Assembly (NCBI RefSeq): GCF_000002425.4
Contig: NC_037260.1
Location: 9,845,414-9,909,413, forward strand
Length of the DNA stretch: 64,000 bases
Direction of reading: 5' to 3'
DNA from: Physcomitrium patens
Lineage: Eukaryota > Streptophyta > Bryopsida > Funariales > Funariaceae
In this document: positions 1-11,159 of the stretch, piece after piece
How positions within the stretch are numbered: position 1 is the stretch's first letter
How the letters are laid out: each line of letters begins with the position of its first letter
Made by a program: the position numbers and the translations under genes
Notes under the pieces: model-generated
The model's input: the letters and a program-made list of their open reading frames with translations, nothing else
Told to the model about the DNA's origin: nothing
The model's database searches: none

Positions 1-2306
1 CAACATTCCAACATCTAATGAATGATGTCTTTTGGGAGTTTTTAGATGATTTTGTTGTCTGTTACCTAGACAACATCTTAATCTATTCTAACAACATAGA
101 AGAACATGAACTTCATGTTCGTCATGTATTACAAAAACTAAGTGATGCGTGATTCTATGCCAAGATAGAAAAGTGTGTATTTTATACTACTCAAGTCATT
201 TTCTTAGAATACATCATTTCAAATGATGGACTTATGATGGATCCTAAGAAAGTTCAAACTATTATTGATTAGAAGATTCCCAAAATGGTAAGAGATGTCT
301 AATATTTTTTGGGATTTGTCAATTACTATTGAATCTTCATTAAAGAATTCTTTCAAATTGCAGCTCCACTTACACATTTGACTTGTAAAGACAAACTTCA
401 ATGGAATCAAGAAGGAGAAGTAGTATTTGAAGCTTTGAAGACAGTCTTTGTTTTTGCACCAATCTTGTATTGCGTCGATTTTTTTAAGCCATTTTTTTAT
501 GGAAACAGACGCATTAGACTTTGCTTTGGGTGTTGTATTGTCACAAATGGGAACAAATGATAAACTTCATCCAATAGCTTTTCATTCCAAAAATTTTTCA
601 GCAATCGAAATCAACTACGAGATCCATGACAAATAACCTCTTGCAATTGTGGATTCATTTCAAGAATGGCGTTGTTATCTAAAAAGTGCTTTTAGTTTAG
701 TCACAATGTATACAGATCACAAGAATTTTGAATATTTTATGTCAAAACATATTTTGAATTGTTGCCAAGCCCATTGGAGTATGACTTTGTGAAGATTCGA
801 ATTCAAGATCACTTATCGACCAAGAAAATAACAAGGTTTGTTAGATGTACTCTCTATACAATCTTACCTTGCACTAAAAGAAGGAGATGTTGCTTTTGAT
901 CAACAACGGATAATTCTCTTGAAGCCAAAGCATCTTCATCTTCGAGAAATGAAATCAACACTAATTGTTGATTCAACTTTCATTAAGCAAGTTCAGCCAA
1001 GTGTGTCTTCTGATCCTCTTATTTGTGATATTAAGGGAAATCCTTCAAAGTCTCATGATACTTCCAAGTTTGAATTCAAGAAGAATCTACTATATTTTGA
1101 GGGATGCCTATATGTTCTAGAAGATGAAGCTTGATTATGTGTTTTTCAAGCTCATCATGACTTTCCAGCAATAGGACATTTTGGATACAATAAAACTTTG
1201 GAACTAATATCCAAGGACTTTTGGTGGCCTTAAATGTGAAAAAAAATCAAAGATTTTGTACAATCTTGTGATATTTGCTCGAGGTCAAAATCTCCTCAAC
1301 ATTGACTTTACGGACTTCTATAGCCATTACCTATTCCAAAACAACCATGGTCTTATGTTTCTATGGATTTCATCATGGATCTTCTAATCTCAGGTTCTTA
1401 TGACTCTATATTCGTGATAGTAGATCATTTTACGAAGATGGCACATTTTGTATTATGTATAAAATCTATCACAGATGAAGAAATAGCTAAGCTTTTTTTT
1501 GATAATATCTATCGCTATCATAGATTACCCAAGGATATTATATCAAATAGGAGAACTCAATTTGTATCAAGATTTTAGTAGATTTTTTTTAAGATTCTAA
1601 AAATGGATATAAAACTGTCTTTGGCATTCCATCTTTGAACTGATGGACAAACAAAGCGTGTTAATCAAGTTTTGGAGCAGTATTTAAGATGTATCATTAA
1701 CTACCAACAAGATGATTGGACAACTCTTTTGCCATTGGTAGAGTTTGCTTACAATAACATAGTATATTCTTCTATAAAACAAACACCTTTCTTTACCAAT
1801 TATGGTTATCATTCATGACTTGATACTTTTGACTTTTCAAAGGTTGATAATCATGTTGCAAAAGATTTAGCAATTCATTTATCAGAGCTACATGCAACGA
1901 TGAAGGCACAGTTAAAAGAAGCTCAAGAATAACAAAAGATCAATGCGGATGTCTATCAAAAAGAACAATAGCCATTCTACATAGGTGATAAGGTATGGTT
2001 ACTTTGTCGCAATATCAAGACCACTCGTCCTCGTGACAAGTTGGACTATCAAAGACTTGGACCATTTTCTATTTCTACACAAATCAATCTAGTTGCATAT
2101 CATTTACACTTATCAGAGTCAATGAAAATCCATCTAGTATTCCACGTGTCTCTTCTTGAATCATATAAGACAGTGGACATACCAAGAAGAAGACAAGCTC
2201 CACCTCCTCCTATAGAAGTGGACAACAATGAAGAGTTTGAAGTGAAAGAAGTCTTAGATTCAAGGCAGCACCAAAATAAATTGGAATATCTTGTCCATTG
2301 ACACGG
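1..2306 (+). pseudogene. Gypsy-1 pol remnant: RT, RNase H, integrase, first half of chromodomain
   Basis: This is the 3' part of a Ty3/Gypsy polyprotein, read in pieces over several frames. The end of reverse transcriptase is at about 3-330; its YLDD motif reads [10 protein letters not shown], so the second catalytic Asp is Asn. RNase H follows (about 480-830, FFMETDALDFALG), with a frame change in a run of T near 480-500. The integrase zinc finger (H-H-C-C) lies at about 1147-1310 and the core at 1363-1690. The first catalytic Asp is kept in SMDFIMDLL. The second site reads SNRRTQF, where the family norm is D-R-G, and the third reads GQTKRVNQ, where Glu is expected. The linker and first half of the chromodomain run from 2041 to 2306. 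In-frame stops are frequent, so no protein can be made. The upstream part lies outside the window. Confidence 0.93.
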
Positions 2307-3630
2307 TGTCATATTACGTGTTGTTTTGCTCAGGAATGCATCAGGCACTAAGCTGTAGAAGGTGAGATTATGTTTTACAAGTAGCCAAGAAACCCTAATA
2401 AGTTTCACCCATGCAAGAAGAATATAATCTGAATTTCAATTCAAAAGTGCTTAAAACACTCTTCTTAGTAGTCTTAACCATACATAAATCCCAATTACCT
2501 TGTTACTTTCATATCTAAGCAATTTAGATTTTTCTTCTAAACCCCAATCCTAACCAGTGAGCTTTAACAAGTTGTAACTTCCAATCTGACCATCCACTTG
2601 ATGTGGAATTTTTTGTGAAATTTTCAATGCAAGTCTTCTAAATGCTCAAGGATTTTTAGCCCAATCCAACTTACATATTGTGAGAAAACCTCTAAAAATT
2701 GCACCAATGTCACTCAGCTGCCAACTTAAAAAGTAATGTAGAAATACCAGCAATGATTTCTTCCTTTTCAACCGTTAACTTTGTTTCAAAATTAGTGTGT
2801 AGCTTGATCTTCAAGTTGTCCAGCACCATGCCAATTTTCATCTTAATCCGACTAGTAGATCTTCAGATATCATAGAAATCCTACCTAACCTCAAACTGCC
2901 ACCTTCTGAAACCCTCTTGAGCTAAAAACTAGATATCTCTAAATCGCGCCGTTAGATTATCACAAAACTTTGTATACCTTTAGCACACCCAATAATCCAA
3001 ACAATATTAAATTTTCAACCGTAGATGTCTCATCAATTGCATGAACTAGCCAAAATTGCTAGCACAAATTATATTATGTAAAATCCAAATCACTGATACA
3101 AATACTGACTTTGAACAACAATTGCTTAGTCCTCCAGAATCCTATTAAAACAATGCTTATTTTTCTAGAAAGAACTTCAAGCTAAATTTCAAATCCTAAC
3201 TTTCGATCTTTGAATGAAATCCTATTTTGCCCTAGGCCGTTGTTTTAATAGCCAAAGGTCTGATTTCGACCCTGTCTCATAAACGGTCGACTCTCGGGTA
3301 TCAATCTCTCCTATCCTAAGGATTTTTTTAGCCCAATCCTACTCTCAACTTAACCCAAGTACCAACTATACTAATTATTTACCTCTTCTAACATGTTTTC
3401 ATCAATTTATGGTCTTTCTAATGTAGTAGAAGAGTCTCTACAACCTAGAAGGTAAAATTACTAACTAACCTTCAACCTATTAATTATTAAGATAAGAAAA
3501 TAACCTAAGAGGCTTTTATAAAAGCCATGTTTAGATACCTCAAATTATAATTAAACTAAGATAATTAGATATTAATTAGAAATCTAATTTTGATTATAAT
3601 TTCACTATATAGTCGTATTATATTATGATA
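2307..3630 (-). mobile_element. Solo LTR, family C, inserted in the Gypsy-1 chromodomain
   Basis: On the plus strand it starts TGTCATATTACG and ends TATTATGATA, close to the TGTCAT...TGACA termini of LTRs. It has no coding content. Flanking 4-bp sequences ACGG (2303-2306) and GCGG (3631-3634) look like a target duplication with one mismatch. Removing 2307-3634 restores the reading frame from chromodomain half one to half two. The interior resembles the insertions at 45745-47089 and 49290-57574 when strands are matched. Reading it as a solo LTR rather than a DNA transposon rests on the TG...CA-type ends and on comparison with the better preserved copies at 17814 and 39550. Confidence 0.75.
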
Positions 3631-3634
3631 GCGG

Positions 3635-4283
3635 ATATGATATTAGTGAATATACATGGGAGCCAGTAAAGAATCTTGCAAATGCAACAAAGGCGGTGGA
3701 GGCTTTTCATCGATGACATCCATGAAAATCAAGATGAAAACCTTCCTTATAAAAGAAACAAGATCTAAGCAAGATAACATTCTATTTTCAATCCTTGTTT
3801 GTAGCTTCTTTGTAGTTGTGATGCTGAAGAGTTGGGGAAGTAATAACCAACGGATTCGACTCAAGAGCCTTTGTTTGCTGACCTGTCGGACGAGACATTA
3901 AAATTGTGACAACCTTTAAGACGATGCAATTGAGATGAAGATCTTCAAGAACGACATATTCTTCCTTGAATAGATGGCGAGATACAACACGTTTGATATT
4001 ACAATCTTAGAAGGGACTCCTGATGTTTGGTGATTTTACTAGAAGTAGGAACAACTCCTGACGGTGTTCCAAATGATTTATTCAAAGGAAGTTATGAAGG
4101 CCTCAACAACAATCAAATAAGTAAGTGGTCTTCCCATCTTAGTATAGGACACTACCAATGGTTGAGAGGCCCAATCAATCATCTTTGAAGAAAGCAAAGA
4201 TCAGAATATGTAGCAAATATAATTCGTCGCATCATAGATTTCCTCAACATATATAATGACTACTCCTCGTGTAACTCGTCTTT
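3635..4283 (+). pseudogene. Gypsy-1 chromodomain second half and 3' tail
   Basis: Directly after the solo LTR the frame resumes with YDISEYTWEPVKNLANATKA (about 3637-3696). This is the second half of a chromodomain, with the aromatic and acidic pattern typical of chromoviral integrases. Chromodomains bind modified histone H3 tails and steer integration into heterochromatin. The remaining ~570 bases up to the polypurine tract carry stops in all frames. They are nevertheless recognisably the same as the corresponding stretch of Gypsy-2 (about 44885-45440), so they belong to the element. I cannot assign a protein to this tail. Confidence 0.85.
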
Positions 4284-4298
4284 AAAAGGGAGAGGGGG
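4284..4298 (+). other. Polypurine tract of Gypsy-1
   Basis: The purine run AAAAGGGAGAGGGGG lies three bases before the TGTCAT start of the 3' LTR. This is the expected place for the plus-strand primer of reverse transcription. Confidence 0.85.
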
Positions 4299-4301
4299 TA
4301 A

Positions 4302-4859
4302 TGTCATGGACATACGCATATAAGCCAGTAATTACATGTATAAATAGGTAGAAGTAAGTAAACATATATAAAAGTAAGTTAATTCTATAATATTTATTAT
4401 AAAAGTTTTCTAGAAGCTTCATAGATGGTGGTTTGACTTTATAGGTGTTTTTAATTGACTTTTTGGATTATAAACGTGGTCAACAAGTTGGCCATGTGCC
4501 ACATATATTGTTAGCTTGAAGACAAAGCTAACTATGTGGCCCACACGTACAAAAACTTGCCTTATAAGTCAAGGCATGTGTCCTACAAAGTCAACACATA
4601 TTGGAGGTCCTATAGAACATCGCCGCGTAGCCCCTAGTAAGGTAATATATATAGAGACAAGAAAGAAGCCTTCTTCACTCTTATCAACTCCTTTGTTGCT
4701 TCCAGTCTAGTTTCAAGGGTCTCTAATTTTCTTGGCTTTTGGCAATAGCCATTCCAATTTCTTTCTTAATATACATATCAAGTTATTTCTATTTTGTCAT
4801 CTTTTTTTGAGAGAAGTCTCGCTTGTTTATTTTTTTTTATCATGTTTTTTTCTTTGACA
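4302..4859 (+). repeat. 3' LTR of Gypsy-1 (LTR family A)
   Basis: It starts TGTCATGGACATACG after the polypurine tract and ends in TCTTTGACA. Length is about 558 bp, close to the 549-bp LTR at 38151-38699, with which it shares long blocks. Shared landmarks are the GTAGAAGTAAGTA block, AGCTTCATAGATG...TTTGACTTTA, GGTCAACAAGTTGGCCA and AAGCCTTCTTCACTCTT. The stretch around 4650-4700 (AATATATATAGAGACAAGAAAG) is where a TATA box would lie, but no promoter activity can be shown. This is the best-preserved family-A LTR in the window. Confidence 0.9.
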
Positions 4860-7000
4860 CAATCTGGTTTAGTTTTGTTTTAAATATCAACAAAAAAAAG
4901 ATAATAATATAAGAAATAGTGTAAAGAACTCCAAACTAGTATTCAATCTCCTTTCTGTAAAATTTTAGAAAAAAAAAAAAAAAAAAAAAAAAAAACCATT
5001 TGATTCTAAAACATCCATGCTAACCTTCTTTTAATATCTTTCTTGAACTACTATAAAATTGGATATCTATCCTAAAAGATAATATCTTCAAACTTGAAAA
5101 TTTATTTAAGCCAAAAACCTCTTATTTTAAATTCCATTCAAATTTATAAATATATTAGAATTAGATTTTTTCTCTCCTACTTGTGAAATTAAATACCCTT
5201 CAAATAACTTTAATGCACTTAAATTAAGTGCAACACAACAACACAAGCTATTAACATGTGGTTAATTTATTGACCAAGTTTCTAACCTATCAATCAACTA
5301 TAAAACACATGTAAAGTCAAAGTAGTATCTATGAAGCTTTTAAGAAGATTTTCTAGAGAATATTGTGAAATAAATCTACTTTACGTACTTCTACTTAATC
5401 ATATAGGTAAATATCAAAGTAAATATGTATGTCCATAGCAAATTATTTTTATAATATTGTGGTATTATTTAATTGTAGTAATTAGTATATTAAAGTTTTC
5501 CAAAATTCAAACATAGGTATTTTTTGTATTATAAAATATTCAAATTATATAACATTGATTTTTTTATCTTTTACTTTTAATCAAATAGTTTTAGAAGTCA
5601 TAATTGTCTTACAAAGTTGCACAAATATTTAATTTAAATTATACAAGTTTCTAAATAATTTTCTTTTTATTAATTATTAATCTTTATAGCATATTTTATT
5701 GTTTCATTTAAAACTTAAAGTTTATATAAACTTAATGATATAAAATATCTTATTTATTAAAAATATAGATGTTTTAATGGGTACTATAAAGCTAAGATAA
5801 CTAATTATTATTATTTACTTAGAAAAAAAATCTATTTAAAATTTATATAAGTTAAAAATTATGAAATATAGATGTTTAAATCATGCTATTGGATTAGATG
5901 AAATTTCTTAGAAATTATGTACAACATAAGATTGTAAAAAATCAAAAATTAAAAATATTAAATATATCACAAAATTTCAAAAATAAATAAAAATAAAAAA
6001 ATAAATCCACTTCATTTTCAGCATGATTGCCATTTATAATTTAACTTTGTAAAATAACTTAGGTCGTTAAAATATTTTATTAATGTGTACTATGAGGTAC
6101 ATTTGAATATTCAATCTTTATAATAAATTTGAATTAAAATTTTAAACTAAAATAATAATAGAGTATTTTAATAAATAAATTAAATAAATTAAATATTAGT
6201 ACAAATAAATTCTATAACTCGTATAAATATTCTCTTTAGTGCTTTATAATTTAAACTTTAAATTTTATTTTATTCTATTTTATTTTATTAAACAATTATT
6301 AGTATTCTAATAAAATAATGTAGTTTTATCCCTGAAGATGCTTAATTTGCATTGAAAATATCATTTTTATATTGTGCAGCTTGCAAATGTTTGAAAGAAT
6401 AAATTAAATGCATATAATGTAGAAATGCAATATTTGCTAACAACTACTTATTATCACTGAATGTTTAAAAAATATATATATAATTTTTTTTAAAGAATGC
6501 TCCTCTATTATAAGCAAAATATACACACATATATATATATATAGTTTGAACACATACTATTTGTTCCATGTTGTTACAGGGTGATAACTATTAGCCCACA
6601 ATTCTTTATGAAATACTAGTATCTTTGAAAAAAAAATTATTGTTTTTTTACGAGTTAGAAATGATACCACATGAGTACTATGTATGATTCCTCAAATTCA
6701 ATGTATAACAATAGATGTTCTTTTAGTTAATGAAGGCTATTTCACCAATTTTTTTCTTAATACAAAGTAACGTGAAGTTAACTTGATTTTTTAAACATTC
6801 TGACCCATCCTTATAGCACAACCAAAAGTCCCAACAAATGCATACATTACTTTTTTTGTAAATTTTATTTTTTAGGAAATATACAAAAACTTTGGTTGAT
6901 GTTTGAATCCAATGAGTTTTTTACATTTAAGAGTTTAAAAAGTATTAAAAAAATATAACCGAAAATTCCAGGAAAAAAGATTGAAGCTGAAGTGGTGGGA
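4860..7000. other. AT-rich intergenic DNA with one reversed LTR scrap
   Basis: No gene is supported. A 27-base A run occupies 4969-4995. About 5215-5430 is a reverse-strand piece of LTR family A: its reverse complement carries the TAGAAGTA...AGCTTCATAGATAC...TTTGACTTTACATG blocks. The rest is A+T-rich with short TA repeats (for example 6523-6542), and every reading frame is closed by frequent stops. Confidence 0.7.
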
Positions 7001-7099
7001 ACAGGGGTGTGGAACCGAATCGGATGGCGATGGATGGATGCATAACAGAGTACAAGCCACCCATTCATCCAATGTGCCTCATCCCCCCACTCCCACCAG

Positions 7100-9485
7100 C
7101 CGCCCCATCAGGTTTCACACACGGAACACACATGGTTTCCATTCACACCGCGTCAAAAGAGGGTCCCCGTTCACACTGCGCAAGAGACGGAGCAGAGAGA
7201 GCTGGTGCGAAGACTTTGGCGTCTGCGGCGAAGACTTCCTCCGACCTTGTGACGAGGATCTGGTGCAGAGCAAGTCTGTCTCGCGGGAGCGATTGTGAAA
7301 TGAGAAGAGACAGAAATGGTAGATGAAGAAGAAGCAGAAGAAGCAGAAGTAGTAGTTGGTAAAGATGGAGAGGAAGACGAAGAAGGGGGAGAATAGGGAA
7401 GGAGACGGAGGGGAAGTTTTTAGAAAGGACTTTGAGGGAGCGCACGTTGCCTCCAGTTGTAGGCTCATGCCAAGATTCATTGCCGTCATCGAAGGAGATG
7501 CAATCCCGATTTTGTCTGACGCTCGAGGCGTGGACTGAACCTCAGTTCTGCTTGTCATAGAGGTATTATTTTTAAAAAAAAACAAAACAAAACAAAAGAC
7601 ACACTGCTTGTGGTCTTAAGGAGGAGGGGAAACGTAGATTAGAGAGGAGGAGAAGCGAAGAGAAAGAGGGAGGATAGATAAAAAAAAATCCGTCAAGTGG
7701 AGCGCCCAGGTCCCACCAAGAGCAACGGAGCCCCACCAGTTCCACTGTGGGGTGTGAGAGCGAGATCGAGAGAGAGCGACAGAGGAAGCTGGAACTAACT
7801 AGCGTCGGGAGTGTCCCGCCGCTTCGTGGGTTTGTCCGCGGCACGGCTTCAAGGGGGAAGGTGTGTCTGTCATTAGGCCGTCACGAGACTTGTCCTCGTC
7901 GTGAAAAGATGCTCTGTGCGGCGACGGAGCCGTGAGCACGCACTATTCCATTCGCGGGTGGTGGTAGAGGGCAGAGCGCGTCAACGGCAGCGTCAGCGGT
8001 AGGCCTGGGCAGTGTGGAAGACTCGTGCCCAGCCTTGGCTGTTGTGCTCCGACCGGCAATTGCGCACTTCGACCTCGAGCACCAATTGATCGTTGCGGAC
8101 ATTGTCGTTGTAATTTGGTGCTGGGCGGGCTCCTCCCAGGGACTGGAGGCAAGTAATTTTCGTCGCGCAGGGCGTGATGTGTTTGTCTTGGGAGTTGGGT
8201 TGCCTGATTTTCGGGTGCTTTAGACCGGGATGCATGAGGGTGTTATTTCTCTTGTTGGCAACAGCCATGTAGCGTGTGGAATCAGTGTCGCCTCCGAGAA
8301 GGAAGGATTTTCTTCTTTCTCTTGGTGGATTTGCTCTCTTCTTTTTTTTTCTTTTTTTTTTTTCTTTTTTTTTTCTTCTTCTTCTTCTTCTTCTTCTTCT
8401 TCTTCTCCCCCCGCTTTCATTCTCCTTCTTTTCCCATTTACTTGGCAGTTGGGGTTGAGTGGTTAGCATGTAGCGTGTAGGAATTTGGTCGCTGCGAGAA
8501 GCTAGTCTTTTAGCTCTTTGAAAAGGTGAGGCTCATGCCATGTGGTTGTCTCAGGGGATACGCCAGTAAAGTTGATGAAGTTGGCACGTTGGAGGTTTGA
8601 TAAAGTGGAACAGAGTGGAGCAGAGCGCAGAGTTACAGTAGATGCTGTTGTTGGTGTGCATCTCTTGCATGGCTCATGTTAAGCTTGTCGAGGTGTAGTA
8701 GCAGCAAGCCTAAGGACTGGATCATTCGGTCGAGGTTGCCAGCACGCAGATTCGTCGTGGAACTGCGGAAGTTAACAGAGACTGACAGGAGCAGACCTGT
8801 AAGGCTTCTTCGGGCTTACCCGCATGGTTTGTTTTGGCGATTTTTCCGTATCTTAAAAATCAAAAAATATAAGAAACAAGTCAAATCAGTACTCTCCTTG
8901 CCGTGGTTTGTGCATGATTTAGGTTTTGGTCTGTCGAGGGAAGCGTTTGCCATCTTCGTTCATATGGGATTTTAACATTTCCTGGGGTTGAAGTGACTTG
9001 GAGGCCGACTTAGAAGCTAATCCCCATGTGACATACATCGTGGATATTTGCGATCGTCCTCCGATGTTCTCATCAGGGTTGTGAGTTAGAATTCCGGATT
9101 GTAAGTGGATGTTTGTGTGGAGTTGAGTAGGTCGCTGTTCACACTTGCCTCTCACAAATTAGTAAAGTCTGCAGCATTTTGAACAAGCTGCTGTAGTTTA
9201 CTGACTTACATCATGCGGTGAAAATGTTCACACTTGCAAATTTTGGGTTATGGGAGTGCTCTCTATGGAACGGGTCAGTGCGTTTGTGGTATACTGATCC
9301 TTTTCTGATTCACAGAATAGGGTTTCATATTATTTTTCAAGTTTAATAAGCAACCTTGTGAATGTTTCATTCTATTTACGAAAACCCGGCGCAGGTTATA
9401 CTTACCTGTTTCTGGTCGGTATTGTAAGATTTGAGGTTTTGAAATGGACCCTTAAAACCTCTGTTCTTATCTTATAAATGTTCAG
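7100..9485 (+). other. Probable promoter, 5' leader and leader intron of the S40 gene
   Basis: Base composition switches abruptly near 7000 from very AT-rich to balanced or GC-rich. The stretch up to 9485 is rich in short overlapping ORFs with no recognisable domain. A good 3' splice site (CTTATAAATGTTCAG) ends at 9485, just 23 bases before the S40 start codon, so the leader is probably spliced. I could not choose the donor with confidence. A long T/C tract ending in a (CTT)n run lies at 8341-8410. Reading this region as leader is inference from position and composition. Confidence 0.45.
8341..8410. repeat. Pyrimidine tract with (CTT)n microsatellite
   Basis: Runs of T separated by single C are followed by about eleven CTT units. 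It lies in the presumed S40 leader or its intron. CT-rich tracts are common near plant transcription starts, but this one may simply be a length-variable microsatellite. Confidence 0.85.
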
Positions 9486-9508
9486 GTGACCTGCGTGTGG
9501 CTCTCGCA

Positions 9509-10222
9509 ATGCCGAGATCCGGTTTCCAAGAAGGGGGTGCTAGCAAAGCAGATAAGTTGCTGGGGTACTCCTCCTCTGGGTATTCCTCCACACACGACGT
9601 AGATGATGTGAGCGAATTAAATGAAGAAGATGTTTGGGATTTAGGAGCTGACGGGTCACCCGATAATATCCCTACGCATGACGGTATCTCTAGTAGTAGA
9701 GCAGATAGCTCTGACACGTATCGATTTTTGAACACGGGAAGGAGGTGGATGGGGGTTGAGCACGAACCAGGTTTGTCTGCAGCTTTCGCTGACCACAGTA
9801 GCAGAGGATATGGTCGTTCCCCACACAAGTTGGTGGGGAGTTATGTCAACTACACCGCCCAAAGTTCCAGTCGTGAAGCCAGAGGGATTGCAACTCCATT
9901 GAGAATGATCACTCCTATCCCACAAATTCGGGAGAGTAGTCCAAGGCAAATGATGCATCAATCGGCGCCAGTGAATGTCCCCGACTGGTCGAAAATTCTG
10001 GGAGCCGAGAAAAAGCACAGGTGGGCTGATGATGACGTGGATAGTGACAAGGAAGACGAGCAGGAAGAGAGGCTTCCTCCTCACTTACACATCCAACGAG
10101 AATACGCTCAAAGCCAGCAGACAACCTTCTCTGTCTGTGAAGGTGCAGGGCGGACTTTGAAAGGAAGGGACTTGAGTAGAGTGCGTAATGCAGTGCTCAG
10201 ACAAACTGGCTTCCTTGATTGA
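9509..10222 (+). CDS. S40-family senescence regulator (DUF584 type)
   Basis: A 237-residue protein in a single uninterrupted coding exon. It carries the hallmark blocks of the plant S40 family in order: an acidic N-terminal block SELNEEDVWDLG (about residues 34-45), the central signature SAPVNVPDWSKILG (about 149-162), an acidic stretch, LPPH, and the C-terminal signature FSVCEGAGRTLKGRDLSRVR followed by NAVLRQTGF near the end. Family members are small plant proteins, several of them nuclear, linked to leaf senescence, dark and pathogen responses; the biochemical role is not settled. There is no signal peptide or membrane segment. The ATG at 9509 is chosen because it follows a splice acceptor ending at 9485 and begins MPRSGFQEGG. 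A GTG 12 bases upstream in the same frame is not needed. Codon use is far less AT-biased than the surrounding transposons. The family identification is firm; function in this organism is unknown. Confidence 0.93.
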   Translation: MPRSGFQEGGASKADKLLGYSSSGYSSTHDVDDVSELNEEDVWDLGADGSPDNIPTHDGISSSRADSSDTYRFLNTGRRWMGVEHEPGLSAAFADHSSRGYGRSPHKLVGSYVNYTAQSSSREARGIATPLRMITPIPQIRESSPRQMMHQSAPVNVPDWSKILGAEKKHRWADDDVDSDKEDEQEERLPPHLHIQREYAQSQQTTFSVCEGAGRTLKGRDLSRVRNAVLRQTGFLD

Positions 10223-11135
10223 GAATGATCCTGGGCTCTTGATTTCCAAGGACCATGAAGGCAGAGTCTGCTGGCTCTCTTGCAGATGGAGGTAACAACT
10301 CGTAGTCAATTTTCAGTAGCCAAGTCAAGTGAGTTGCCGTAACCAGCTCAATGTTGGAGGAAAGTGTTTCTGCCCTTTTTTGTGTATTCACATATATTGC
10401 ACCTCTGGACCAAGGTTTTGGAAAAGCTTCGCCCATTCACCAGGTTGGATAGGGTGACCTCCCAGTTTTTATCAGGAGCTGATATTTACATCGACATCCT
10501 AGATGTGCTAGATTTACGTGACACATCCATTGGCACTGACAGACTGAATCTGCATTAGTGGTGCTATCAACACGGAGCATTTTCCTCATCACCATCTTAT
10601 GTTACTTGGAGGCTCGGAGTTTTGCCTGGGTGAGTCACAGGTCCTCAACAGTAGGAAACCTATTAGTATTTTCCTGCGCCCAGTGGTTCAGATTTTTGAG
10701 ACTTTGTCCTTCAGACTCTCGAAATGGAGAGACTGAAACTCAGATCAGATCAAATTTTGGCTTTGGCTTGTGAAGGAAATTCAGATCAAGTAGTACACGT
10801 ACAGGTAGCAGGGATTTCATGAGGAATGGACTAATGCAGATGTTTGCATTATACACTTTTGAAATGTATTTGGGAATCTTGTTGTATTGAGGATGATGCA
10901 TTGTTGTCCTACATTCTTGATTTGTGGAAGAAAATGGTCCACTGGAAGCAGAGGAAACTGTTCTGTTAGAGTTTTTCACTGCGAGCGGTGGAAGGTTTTT
11001 ACTACACTGACCAGTGCTTTACTACGTCTGGCACCGCTTGCAAAAGCAAAATTATTTTTTCTCATGATCTGTGATGCTTCTCTAATAGATTTTTGGATGC
11101 ACTTATTCCATTACTTGAATAAATTTAATAAATAT
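10223..11135 (+). other. Probable 3' UTR of the S40 gene
   Basis: About 900 bases of moderate composition follow the TGA at 10220-10222, before the sequence becomes AT-rich. Two AATAAA hexamers (11118-11123 and 11127-11132) are plausible polyadenylation signals. Small ORFs here have no family features. The true 3' end needs transcript data. Confidence 0.5.
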
Positions 11136-11159
11136 AAATACAAACGTATATGTATGTGT

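Noticed and set aside
7115-8480. Many overlapping ORFs of 60-158 codons on both strands
   Set aside because: They come from balanced-GC leader DNA and low-complexity tracts (poly-Glu/Lys or poly-Phe/Ser from the CTT repeat); none shows a domain or consistent codon use.
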